Assembly (NCBI GenBank): GCA_003024985.2
Contig: PXIH01S0010294.1
DNA length: 13,584 nt
DNA from: Euperipatoides rowelli
Taxonomy: Eukaryota; Onychophora; Udeonychophora; Euonychophora; Peripatopsidae
Strand: one strand, 5' to 3'
In this document: in pieces, positions 6,851 to 13,584 of the stretch
Position numbering within the stretch: position 1 is the first letter of the stretch
Layout: every line of letters begins with the position of its first letter
Notes under the pieces: generated by a model
The model's input: only the letters and a program-made list of their open reading frames with translations
What the model was told of the DNA's origin: nothing
The model's database searches: none
Translations under genes and position numbers: made by a program

Positions 6851-7262
6851 TAATATATTGTATATATTATAAAGGGGTAAATTTAAAATATGTTTTTTTT
6901 TTATTGTTCACTGGCACATTCGGAGAGAAGTGACTAATTTCAGGCTTGTTTACTTTCCTCACTCATCTCTTGCTAATTTATAGCAAGGGCTGAACGAATG
7001 TAGGCTAATTAGCTACTATTTGTAACCTGTCAAAAACTAGTTTACTTCCTAGAATGTGCAAGTTGATGCTAATTATTCATTTTGATGAAATTTAAAAATT
7101 CATTCGACTTTAATCAAAAGGTTGTTGTAAATCTAATACTTTATCTTTGCTTGCTGGAATGGCACTCAACATGACTGACAAGTAATTTATTTATTCTTTG
7201 TTGTCTTACCATAAGCTGGTGGGAGACTGGTCCCCTTTCCCACCCCTGTGGACACCCTTGAT
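6851..7262. other. Non-coding stretch with a small hairpin
   Basis: No gene is seen. CTTGCTA (6969-6975) and TAGCAAG (6981-6987) form a 7-bp hairpin with a 5-nt loop. The part from 6905 to 7260 is somewhat richer in GC than its surroundings but matches nothing I recognise. Confidence 0.45.
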
Positions 7263-7376
7263 ATTACCTGTATATACTGTATATACAGTAATATATACAT
7301 TACACTGTATATCTACTATATAGTATATATAATATATAAATGTATACATATATATATATATTATATACTGTATAAT
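7263..7376. repeat. Palindromic TA-rich repeat
   Basis: CTGTATATAC (7268-7277) and GTATATACAG (7279-7288) are an exact 10-bp inverted repeat around a single T. The pairing extends by ATTA/TAAT with one bulged C (7263-7292). It is followed by alternating TA sequence with CTATATAG, GTATAC and an (AT)n run to about 7376. Such DNA extrudes cruciforms easily and is a weak point for assembly. Confidence 0.8.
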
Positions 7377-8264
7377 AATATATTTTCATAATACACATAC
7401 CTACATGCACAACAGAGAAAAAGAATAAGAAATTAGCGAGCATTACAATATTAATTTATAAAGAAAAAGTAGCATTACTTCTGCTAGAACCAGATTTAAA
7501 GGGTATTAGTTGAATTTCTGGTTTTTGATTGGTTATTTCAGCAGACATTGATCACATGATGCAAGTATTTTTAAACAATAAAATTTACCATTCTAGACAA
7601 TCAGGAAAACATAAAATTGTTCAAATTTTATTTTTCGATTGAAGCATAATGTCAGGTTCAGAACAATATTGATCCACTAACAAAACATTTTTTTTTTTTT
7701 TTTTGTAAATGTCATCGTAAACTCAACCAGAATATTTCAAATTTGTTTCAAATTTTCCGTAAAAAGTATTCTGACAAAATTAAATCAAATTATTCTAAGT
7801 CACAGATTAAAAAATGAGGATGAATTGTATGCAAAACACAGAATAAGTTATTTAAAAATATTTTTTTTTTTAATTTTTAAGGGGATAACTTTCTTATTTG
7901 TTAGATTATTGTTTTAAGTAAGAATGGAGTAATTATGTATAAAAAGTGAATACATTCTAAAAAAAAAAAAAGTTAAAATCTTATCTTGAGATATTTATAT
8001 CAAAATAAAATGGCACAATTATTTATTTTGATTGTTTTGAAAACTAGTTATTTTCAATAAATCAAAAACTTGAAAAGTTACATTATTCACAAAGAAATTA
8101 TACCAACCAATATTAAAATATATATAATCACAATGAAAACTTGGCCAGTTTTGTTCTTTAAAAATTTGATAATGAGATAAATTTTAAGAAATACAGGAAT
8201 TGCAAACTAAAGAATTTAAAATTCATATTAGAAGCTGAAAGGAATTTGTAAATAATCAGACATG
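7377..8264. other. Long non-coding AT-rich stretch
   Basis: No gene or element boundary is recognised. Several A or T runs of 9 to 15 bases occur (for example T15 near 7689), with AT-rich unique sequence between. Confidence 0.5.
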
Positions 8265-8344
8265 TTTACTTTTTTTTTTTTTTTAAAGAAAACAGGATTA
8301 CATTTTATTTATAAAATGTCACATGATGTCCATGCTCTAAGCAT

Positions 8345-8354
8345 GATTCAAACC
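8345..8354 (-). promoter_or_regulatory. Internal Pol III B box of the minus-strand SINE
   Basis: Minus strand reads GGTTTGAATC, against the consensus GGTTCGANTC. It lies about 33 bp downstream of the A box in the sense of transcription, within the normal range for a tRNA-type promoter. Confidence 0.6.
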
Positions 8355-8386
8355 TGGGATGCCTCAGTTTGCAGCCTACCTTCCTG

Positions 8387-8398
8387 CCAACTGACACA
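8387..8398 (-). promoter_or_regulatory. Internal Pol III A box of the minus-strand SINE
   Basis: Minus strand reads TGTGTCAGTTGG, against TRGCNNAGTNGG: the AGT-GG core is kept and two inner positions differ. Confidence 0.5.
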
Positions 8399-8485
8399 CC
8401 GAGTCACCAGATTTACTTTTATTTTAATTTTTTTTATTATTAAGCCATCCTTGTCAATTTAAAGGTCAACTGAAATGATTTTTTG

Positions 8486-8712
8486 GTCAGATTCCATTAT
8501 CTGCCCACCAATATGGCTAATGGTAGTAAGTTGAGATTATTATTTCACTTCTAGATTATCCTAGAGTTCAGGGTTACGGTAAGGTTAGGACTGTAAAGAA
8601 AATATACTAAAATCGTCGAGAAAAAAAATACTAATTCCACACGTTATTACATTTTATTTGTCGTGCGACTCCTAATGTTAATTATGCTGGTGGGCAAATA
8701 ATGGAATCTGAC
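8486..8712. mobile_element. MITE-like foldback element with 25-bp terminal inverted repeats
   Basis: The left end, GTCAGATTCCATTATCTGCC plus CACCA (8486-8510), is the reverse complement of the right end at 8688-8712 with a single mismatch (24 of 25). Pairing then becomes patchy (TAATG/CATTA). The total length is 227 bp with no coding sequence, the size of a miniature inverted-repeat element. ATTTTTT stands just outside both ends (8478-8484 and 8715-8721) and may be the target-site duplication, but T-runs are common here. The interior contains a segment (8581-8597) also present at 527-543. The superfamily cannot be assigned from these termini. Confidence 0.7.
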
Positions 8713-9486
8713 AAATTTTTTCTTTCTTCTTTTTTAATTTACTTTCAAAGACAATAACTGAAAAAAAAAAATTCAACCAGAAAAAAAAATAATTAAAAAA
8801 AAAATAATTTAAACAAAATTGTATATAATGTAATATGCATGGTGGAGCTATTTTGCCTCGTAATAGTTTTGAAACAATAGCGTTTACTCTACTTAGTACC
8901 TGCTTAAAAATCTTCAACATGTATTATTGTTATGCCTTAACTGGCAAAAATGCTGGAGCAAGTTTAAATCCCTATACCTTTTATAAAATTCCCAAAAGAT
9001 AACAAAAATGTTAGCTGCTTGGGTTGCTAAATTAAGGTTTAATGCATTAAGAGAAATAAAATAAATTGGGAAGCGATATGTTCAACTTAGGAAAAGAAAA
9101 ATTGCAAAGAAAAAAATCATGAACCACAATATGTCAATCAAAGCAAATAGTAACTGCTAAATGAACCATGATGTCATTCACCAAGAGCAAAATGAAAAGA
9201 CATCATACGTAAATTATTTGACATTATTTGACGTATAAAAATTATAGACTGCATCATTCTATTCTACAGCTGACAAGTTGTTTACTATAAATTCAATAAT
9301 AATGAAAAGGAGTTGACTAAATTAGCCTATAGTCTTGCTTCCTTGACCCAGGTTTAAAGTTGGCCAAATACACAATATACTAGGTCTAATATGGTGTATA
9401 AAAAATAAAAAATATCTATAGACTACACTAAACTCCTCTGTAGTGGAATACAAGTTAAAACTATAAAGGCCTATTAAATTAATTTA
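8713..9486. other. Long non-coding AT-rich stretch
   Basis: Begins with A- and T-homopolymers (8713-8815), then moderately complex unique sequence. ACATTATTTGAC-like short direct repeats occur near 9215-9232. The open frame on the minus strand from 8920 into the foldback element is low-complexity (N/F/K-rich) and I do not call it a gene. Confidence 0.5.
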
Positions 9487-9506
9487 TTGTGTAAAAATTT
9501 ACACAA
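9487..9506. repeat. Perfect 9-bp inverted repeat
   Basis: TTGTGTAAA (9487-9495) and TTTACACAA (9498-9506) pair fully around AA. It is short and AT-rich, so it may be chance. Confidence 0.6.
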
Positions 9507-9731
9507 CTAGAAAAGAGAATGGCCTAAGGAAACAAATTGACAAAAGGTGTAAATTAATCTAATATACAACTATGTGAAAATAAAGTAAAAAGTAAAAATA
9601 CTAAAAAAAATACAGTATTGCTGCAGCAAGCAAATATGATTTAATTGAATAATTATAGTTTAACTGTAGCACACTTGTGATCTGTTATATTGCAACTTGC
9701 TTAGGTTTGTGAATGTGAACCTGCGATACTG
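9507..9731. other. Non-coding stretch with a 12-bp palindrome
   Basis: No gene is seen. TTGCTGCAGCAA at 9618-9629 is a perfect palindrome. AGGTT and AACCT form a small stem near 9704-9723. Confidence 0.45.
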
Positions 9732-9765
9732 TGTCCATCCCCCAGCTAAAATTGGGGGATGGACA
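9732..9765. repeat. Strong GC-rich hairpin, 13-bp perfect stem, 8-nt loop
   Basis: TGTCCATCCCCCA (9732-9744) pairs without mismatch with TGGGGGATGGACA (9753-9765); the loop is GCTAAAAT. The five C/G pairs make it the most stable predicted hairpin in the window, in a region otherwise about 70% AT. It may be a transposon remnant or a structured RNA element. The stem is too short for a standard microRNA precursor, and no downstream T-run marks it as a terminator. Confidence 0.85.
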
Positions 9766-9781
9766 GGGAATTACCATATGC

Positions 9782-9828
9782 ACCAGAAATGTGATGCCAT
9801 TTCTCTCCAGAGAACTCCTGTTTCTGGT
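9782..9828. repeat. 8-bp inverted repeat enclosing smaller hairpins
   Basis: ACCAGAAA (9782-9789) pairs with TTTCTGGT (9821-9828). Inside, AGAAATG (9785-9791) can alternatively pair with CATTTCT (9798-9804), and TCTCT/AGAGA flank CC near 9803-9814. Together with the hairpin at 9732-9765 this makes a 100-bp patch rich in self-complementarity. Confidence 0.55.
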
Positions 9829-10075
9829 TAAATTAAATATAATCTCAGACTAAGATCAAATCTTGATTTAACTCAAAATACGTTTTTTTACTGTGGCGCA
9901 TGGAAATATTTTTTGTGCAAATTTTATTTTTAGTGGAAAAATTGTAAAGAAGTGTTAGAGTAGTCTTCTAAACACACAAAAAATTTTAAAGGTGACAATG
10001 CACTAGATTTAAAAAAAATTGTTTATTTTGGAAGATAATGACTAAAAAAATGATTCAACTTGTTAAAAAAACAAT
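9829..10075. other. Non-coding AT-rich stretch left of the SINE
   Basis: No gene or element is recognised; A-runs increase toward the SINE insertion site, which is typical of LINE endonuclease targets. Confidence 0.45.
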
Positions 10076-10103
10076 AAAAAAAAGTAATTTAGTCGAGGAA
10101 CGG

Positions 10104-10113
10104 TGGTCTAGTG
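10104..10113 (+). promoter_or_regulatory. Internal Pol III A box of the plus-strand SINE
   Basis: TGGTCTAGTG matches the A box start found in tRNA-Glu genes; the final GG of the consensus has changed. Confidence 0.7.
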
Positions 10114-10162
10114 TATATCGATCAGGACTGTCATACGCTCAGACATATAGTCCAGGGGAACA

Positions 10163-10173
10163 GGTTTGATCCC
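10163..10173 (+). promoter_or_regulatory. Internal Pol III B box of the plus-strand SINE
   Basis: GGTTTGATCCC differs from the consensus GGTTCGATCCC only by the C-to-T change expected from CpG decay, and it sits in an intact T-stem and loop. Confidence 0.8.
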
Positions 10174-10500
10174 TGTGGGGCAGTACCTTTCCATTTTTTT
10201 CCGGGCCCAGTTAAAAATGGGGTGTCTTTCTACATACATTAAAGCCGTTAAAAGCCGTGTGCGATGTGATTACTCAACCAATCGCTGGGTCACAAGATCA
10301 GGATTACCGGATGTGGGAAGTATGCACCCGAACTCAAGAACTCACACATGAAGGGCGTTGAATGAGTATCGGAGCTAGAAAATTGTAAATATATTCACAT
10401 GAAATAAATTTATTTAAAAAAAAAAAAAAGTTTTTTAGAATAATTTTAATCAAAACCCATTTTATAGCTCTTCCCCTTTAAACATAATGTTTTCAATAAC

Positions 10501-10538
10501 CACTGGTGTCACCGTAATTCACTAATCTGACATCATTG
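10501..10538. repeat. Short foldback: possible fused transposon termini
   Basis: CACTGGTGTCA (10501-10511) and TGACATCATTG (10528-10538) are inverted repeats at 9 of 11 positions, only 16 bp apart. CACTGGTGTCACC and CATTGGCGTAA resemble CAGTGGCGT-type transposon ends such as the one at 1-80. It may be a solo remnant left after internal deletion or excision. The evidence is weak. Confidence 0.3.
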
Positions 10539-11286
10539 GCGTAAAGTATTTATTACAACCAGTATCTAGAATAGCTAGCATATAGAAGCAAATATAAAAA
10601 ATAACTAAATAGGAAAAGCATAATATAGATTTTCAGACAATAATTAACAATCATAGAGGTAATGGACATTCCTTGGAGCTATCCCAAATTGTTTACCGGG
10701 ATTATGTCACTAAATAATTTCAAGTGGTGTTGCATAAAATATAATCTCTAAGAAAATATTTATTTATTAAATTCATATTTAAATTACTTTTTTTAAAAAA
10801 AAAAAATTTCTAAACAAATGGAATCATTTTTCTTCTTCTTATTTTTAATCATTTCAAAAAATGTTTAAATCTACTATTGCGTGTTCATCTTTAAATACTA
10901 TTATACCGAAATAGCATTTTAAATTTTGATTATTTTTTTGTTGTTGCTTTGTTTTAAATATTTTCATTTTTAGTAATCTAATAGCAGTAAAAATATTTAC
11001 ACCATAACAGGATAAAGTCAATTATAAAATTTGAATTTCTCATAAACATTAGTTTATAAATAAATAATACAGACAACTGTAAGAATTGCGGGTGAAAAAA
11101 AAAAGTAATTCTCAAAACAAATTAATTTTGAATCATTCATAAACTGATTGAACTTTATACTAAAGTATATTCTGCACTTATATATAGCAATTTAATAGCA
11201 GGGGAGGGAAAAATAAAAACATCCTAATGCACACTTAAAATAGAATGTTGGTAAATATTTTATTATTTAAAATAAATCTAATTAAG
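10539..11286. other. Long non-coding AT-rich stretch
   Basis: No gene or element boundary is recognised. A T7/A12-type inverted homopolymer lies near 10789-10806. Confidence 0.5.
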
Positions 11287-11390
11287 GCTGCAGTGTCAAA
11301 CTGGATTATGTTGGGATGGGGTTTTTTTCCCCAGTATATCAAAAAGATTGGGGGAGGGGAGTGGGAGCAAGCGCAAAACTCCTAAAAAAA
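11287..11390 (+). repeat. Repeat-like segment with partial similarity to 3231-3300
   Basis: GCTGCAGTGTCAAA, then ATTATGT, a T-run and CCCCAGT follow the same order as at 3231-3275. TGGGG (11317-11321) and CCCCA (11329-11333) can pair around T7. A G-rich block (GGGGGAGGGG) follows at about 11351-11360. Common origin with 3231-3300 is possible but the match is broken. Confidence 0.25.
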
Positions 11391-11736
11391 ATTTTAGTCT
11401 TTTTTATTTTTAGAATTTATTCATTTTTATAGCCAAATCACTTTACGAAAAGTGCTTCATTTTTTTCTACTTAATTAAAATATGGAATTGATATAATACA
11501 ATTCTTTTGATGTATTTTGTTTACCTTTTTTTCAGAAAAGATTAGCAGTAACAGATACTGTATGGATAATTAAATATTTTATAATAGTGTCAAATTATGT
11601 CTTGAATCTGAGGTGAGCATGCATAATTCTAATAATTCGATCAATATATGCACACAGTAGGAGTCAGAGATTTGCTTAATTGATGATTGACTTATTTACA
11701 AAGTCTATAGGTATGGGTTTGAAGTCACTGGTTTCT
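11391..11736. other. Non-coding AT-rich stretch
   Basis: Nothing recognised on either strand. Confidence 0.5.
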
Positions 11737-11760
11737 AAGAAATCTAGAGGAAGATTTCTT
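11737..11760. repeat. Perfect 9-bp hairpin with 6-nt loop
   Basis: AAGAAATCT (11737-11745) pairs with AGATTTCTT (11752-11760) around AGAGGA. It is isolated, with no context to suggest a role. Confidence 0.65.
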
Positions 11761-11883
11761 TGATTTTATTAGTTATGCTATTGTATCTATCAGATAACCA
11801 AATACAAGTGGACTCATTTATGACAATTTGTGTTTGTTTGAATTATCTTATACATGCAGTGCTCGGTAGTACAACTAGAAGTA

Positions 11884-11931
11884 GGATGGCTCTGTAGGCG
11901 ACCTACATTAAGCTGTACCATCAAGATGGTA
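11884..11931 (+). repeat. Two adjacent small hairpins with an A-box-like start; possible SINE fragment
   Basis: TGTAGG/CCTACA (11893-11898 with 11902-11907) is followed by TACCATC/GATGGTA (11916-11922 with 11925-11931). The first overlaps TGGCTCTGTAGG, which fits the A box consensus TRGCNNAGTNGG at all but one position. An A-rich tract follows at about 11960-12010, as at the end of a retroposon. No B box is present, so a tRNA-derived SINE is only a possibility. Confidence 0.3.
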
Positions 11932-12073
11932 TGCAGAAAAGAATTATTAGTAATTGAAATAAATTATTAAAAAAATAAAAAAATCAATAAAAAAGTAAAG
12001 TTAACTAAAAAAACATAGTACAGTACTGTTCTAAGCTATGAGAAAAGTAATGATGATATATGTCAATTTTTCT

Positions 12074-12180
12074 CTCTCTGGACAGGTCACACAAAGGCCT
12101 TGGGCCACCAGGAACTTTTTCCACTAGTCCTGCAAGCCAGTCCAACCCTGTAAGGCTGGATCTTTCAGATCCAAGGTTAT
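12074..12180. other. GC-richer patch with hairpin, unassigned
   Basis: This is one of the few blocks with near-balanced base composition. TGGATCT (12157-12163) and AGATCCA (12167-12173) form a 7-bp hairpin with a 3-nt loop. On the minus strand a reading frame stays open for about 40 codons apart from one stop (it includes WKKFLVAQGLCVTCPER), which may be a decayed coding remnant or old repeat. I recognise no family. Confidence 0.25.
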
Positions 12181-12935
12181 AAAACCCAACATTTTAAAGA
12201 TCTGTAGCTGACAATCAGAAATGTTTTGTTTTTTTTTGTTTTTTTTTTAGCCTCCATACTAAGCCAATATAGTTCCACTTGTAAATTTTGTCCACAGGAC
12301 TGAGTCAATTTTCTCTTTTAGGCCGGTTTCCAAAAAAGTCAGTGTTCACATGAAGCTGTGTTGTCAATTACTGAGTTTTAAAGTAGAGTGCCATGATGGC
12401 ATTGTTCATAAACAGCATGTATGTTTTTTTTTTGTTTCATTTTGTATATTTGTATTGATTTTTAAAGATAATAATACTCAAGATATTTATTTAAGTAAAG
12501 AATCTAAAGAATATTGATAATCTAATAGAAAATATTCACAATTTAATTTAGAATATTTTAATCAGAATACTATCCAACATAATATATAAGCAAGCGTACT
12601 CTAGCTAAAAGACGAAGTTTCCCTAGCTTGAAAGATGAGTGGTTATAGTGTGTGGTTGGTTATATTCAATGAAAAAAAAAATGGGAAAATTGTTTCACAT
12701 AAACCAGCAGTGAGCTAAAGCTGCGAAGTGAATTGATAAAGTATTCTTTAAAAAAAGAGCAAGTAAAAAATCATAGGCTACATTCTCTAAAAAAAGAAAA
12801 AAAAAAGATTGAGTTAGAAAGGAGAAATTCCAACGAGCTAGAAGTGAAAACAAAGCATGCCTTCTATTGATAATTTTCTGATTGAATTTTTGAAAAAAAT
12901 CAATTTGAAAACTTGCTATAAAAAATTGCTGTTAG
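12181..12935. other. Non-coding AT-rich stretch
   Basis: No gene is seen. TTTCTCTTTTAG followed by GCC at about 12311-12325 looks like a splice acceptor, but no open frame of useful length follows. TGCCAT/ATGGCA flank a single G near 12390-12402. Confidence 0.45.
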
Positions 12936-13091
12936 ACTGATTTAAAAAATGCTTTGTCTTGTTATATTAAACTTTATTTCATTGATATAACCACCGACTT
13001 AAATATATCTGGACTGCCAATGACTCCTATCAGAACGTTAGGCAAAGTAAGCCACCGAGCGGCCATCTTGCTTGAGGTAAGAAGCATATAA
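12936..13091 (+). other. Candidate host exon or promoter-proximal segment (open frame ending at a splice-donor-like site)
   Basis: One plus-strand frame is stop-free from 12936 to 13088, about 51 codons. An internal ATG at 13020 reads MTPIRTLGKVSHRAAILLE and runs directly into GAG|GTAAGA (donor at 13077), a near-ideal splice donor, followed by a stop at 13089. The right half contains several CpG dinucleotides, rare in the rest of the window. On the minus strand, CAAGATGGCCGCTCGG gives an alternative ATG with 30 codons (13066 to 12974). Both readings cannot be coding. The peptide matches no family I know, so this may be an exon edge, a 5' untranslated exon, or an old repeat. Confidence 0.25.
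13059..13070. promoter_or_regulatory. YY1-like motif
   Basis: GCGGCCATCTTG is the reverse complement of CAAGATGGCCGC, a good fit to the AAGATGGCGGC-type YY1 element found at the start of many animal genes. It lies in the CpG-containing segment. A single motif does not establish a promoter. Confidence 0.25.
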
Positions 13092-13584
13092 CGCATAACA
13101 AATATCCTATATACGCTAAGCTTAAACATATGAAAGCTTAATGAGGAAAGGTGTTTTTCTTGAGCATTCGCATTCCCCGATTGTCGGGCACTGTTTTGAG
13201 AAATTGACTACTAAATGCCTTGTTAGATATAGTCATATAAATAAGTATTATTATTATTATTAATCCGATAAATAATTGTTCAAATTCTCTCAATGTGTGC
13301 AACTCAAAGATGCAATGATTATGAAATCTTTACTTTTCTACCTTATTTGGAATGCCATGCTCTTTGCTCAAACTTTATTCTCAAATATTAATCTTTCTAT
13401 GAAGCTTTTACTTCTATATTCTTCTTTTAATTTTTATAATTTCAGCAGTATTTTATTTATTTTATTTACTCACTCAAAGCAAACTAATCAAAAGTATTTA
13501 ACTTTTCCCTGCAAATTAAACTTAAGCTATCTTTTTGACAAATATATTTAGAATGTATTTTTGTTTTGCCAAAAAAGAAATTAT
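13092..13584. other. Non-coding right flank
   Basis: If the donor at 13077 is real, this is intron. TAAGCTT (13117-13123) and AAGCTTA (13134-13140) are a 7-bp inverted repeat; CCCGA/TCGGG forms a 5-bp hairpin near 13177-13189. The 91-codon frame at 13276-13551 starts at TTG, is T-rich and hydrophobic, and lies in pyrimidine-rich DNA where stops are scarce; I do not call it a gene. Confidence 0.4.
13246..13262. repeat. Short (TAT)n microsatellite
   Basis: Five to six units of TAT/ATT run to 13262; too short to be very unstable. Confidence 0.85.

Larger units (their letters stand above)
8265..8420 (-). mobile_element. Short tRNA-derived SINE with poly(A) tail and target-site duplication
   Basis: On the minus strand a tRNA-like head begins CTGGTGACTCGGTGTGTCAG. 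It has an A box TGTGTCAGTTGG (8387-8398) and a B box GGTTTGAATC (8345-8354), which differs from GGTTCGAATC at one position, a C-to-T change at CpG. A short AT-rich body (to about 8300) ends in CTTT and a poly(A) tail (plus-strand T run, 8270-8284). The 9-mer TTTACTTTT flanks it on both sides (8265-8273 and 8412-8420), as expected for LINE-driven insertion. The body without duplications is about 138 bp. The T-arm keeps only three of five pairs, so this is not a functional tRNA. The parental tRNA cannot be named with confidence. Confidence 0.7.
10076..10438 (+). mobile_element. tRNA-derived SINE, about 330 bp, with poly(A) tail and probable target-site duplication
   Basis: The head (10093 to about 10185) is tRNA-like. 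A possible D stem is GGTC/GATC (10105-10108 with 10120-10123, one G-U) around an 11-nt loop. The T-arm is intact: ACAGG (10160-10164), the 7-nt loop TTTGATC and CCTGT (10172-10176). Between them GGACT/AGTCC (10125-10129, 10149-10153) forms an enlarged arm with 19 nt between, so it is not a functional tRNA. The A box TGGTCTAGTG resembles tRNA-Glu. A non-tRNA body of about 200 bp follows (10186-10385), clearly GC-richer than its flanks, then an AT-rich tail and an A-run ending at 10429. AAAAAAAAGTAATTTAG (10076-10092) and AAAAAAAAGTTTTTTAG (10422-10438) agree at 15 of 17 positions and are the likely target-site duplication. The frame open at 10166-10351 lies within the SINE body and is not a gene. 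Confidence 0.8.

Noticed and set aside
8678-8920. 80-codon minus-strand open frame
   Set aside because: Dominated by homopolymer-encoded F/K/N runs and overlapping the right terminal repeat of the foldback element.
9810-9820. GAGAACTCCTG as right terminus of the hAT element that begins at 4500
   Set aside because: It resembles the expected reverse complement (GAGAACTACTG), but the bases after it (TTTCTGGT) do not match the left flank ATATAATA, and the implied 5.3-kb element would span several unrelated repeats.
10093-10180. Functional tRNA gene
   Set aside because: The central arm is enlarged (19 nt inside GGACT/AGTCC), no acceptor stem pairs, and a long non-tRNA body with poly(A) follows. 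A SINE head explains it better.
10166-10351. 61-codon plus-strand open frame
   Set aside because: Lies wholly inside the SINE, starting in the B box region; SINE bodies are non-coding.
12311-12325. Splice acceptor of a host exon (TTTCTCTTTTAG then GCC)
   Set aside because: T-rich tracts ending in TAG are frequent here and no open frame, donor or conserved peptide follows.
13276-13551. 91-codon plus-strand open frame, the longest in the window
   Set aside because: It opens with TTG, not ATG. It is T-rich with a hydrophobic, low-information product, and the strand is pyrimidine-rich, which removes stop codons by composition. No domain or signal peptide of a known type.

Overview
The window reads as an AT-rich, non-coding stretch of an animal nuclear genome. 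Long A and T runs, trinucleotide and TA microsatellites, G/C homopolymers, tRNA-derived SINEs, non-LTR retrotransposon (LINE) relics, a hAT-type DNA transposon end and foldback elements all point to a metazoan. A gastropod or other mollusc is my best guess from the style of the repeats, but no gene in the window proves it. I see no intact protein-coding gene, no rRNA, no functional tRNA, no CRISPR array and nothing bacterial. Longer open frames fall in pyrimidine-rich or low-complexity DNA or inside transposable elements.

Layout. 1-80: probable end of an inverted-repeat DNA element, cut by the window edge. 490-964: C and G homopolymers, then an exact 35-bp duplication around a single N, which looks like an assembly join. 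965-2435: unassigned, with a more complex patch at 1791-2260. 2435-2558: two strong perfect hairpins. 2878-3180 and 5853-5945: two clusters of a degenerate TTTATTTGATG motif. 3616-4499: 3' part of a LINE whose reverse-transcriptase ORF is broken by frameshifts and stops. 4500-5067: left end of a hAT-like transposon starting exactly where the LINE tail ends, with a decayed transposase start. 5468-5651: long polypurine tract. 6002-6067: compound microsatellite. 6773-6850: tail of a second LINE ORF. 7263-7376: palindromic TA-rich DNA. 8265-8420: short tRNA-derived SINE on the minus strand. 8486-8712: MITE-like foldback element with 25-bp terminal repeats matching at 24 positions. 9732-9765: strong GC-rich hairpin. 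10076-10438: longer tRNA-derived SINE on the plus strand with a well-preserved T-arm and a probable target-site duplication. 11287-12180: several small hairpins and a GC-richer patch. 12936-13091: locally CpG-containing open frame ending at a splice-donor-like site, with a YY1-like motif; this is the only candidate for host exon or promoter sequence.

There is no operon or gene system here. The elements are linked by history: retrotransposition (two LINE relics and two SINEs that would depend on LINE machinery) and cut-and-paste insertion (hAT, MITE), followed by decay. The most useful leads are the two SINEs, the foldback element, the LINE/hAT junction and the 13-kb exon/promoter candidate. 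I could run no database search, so all family assignments rest on motif recognition.
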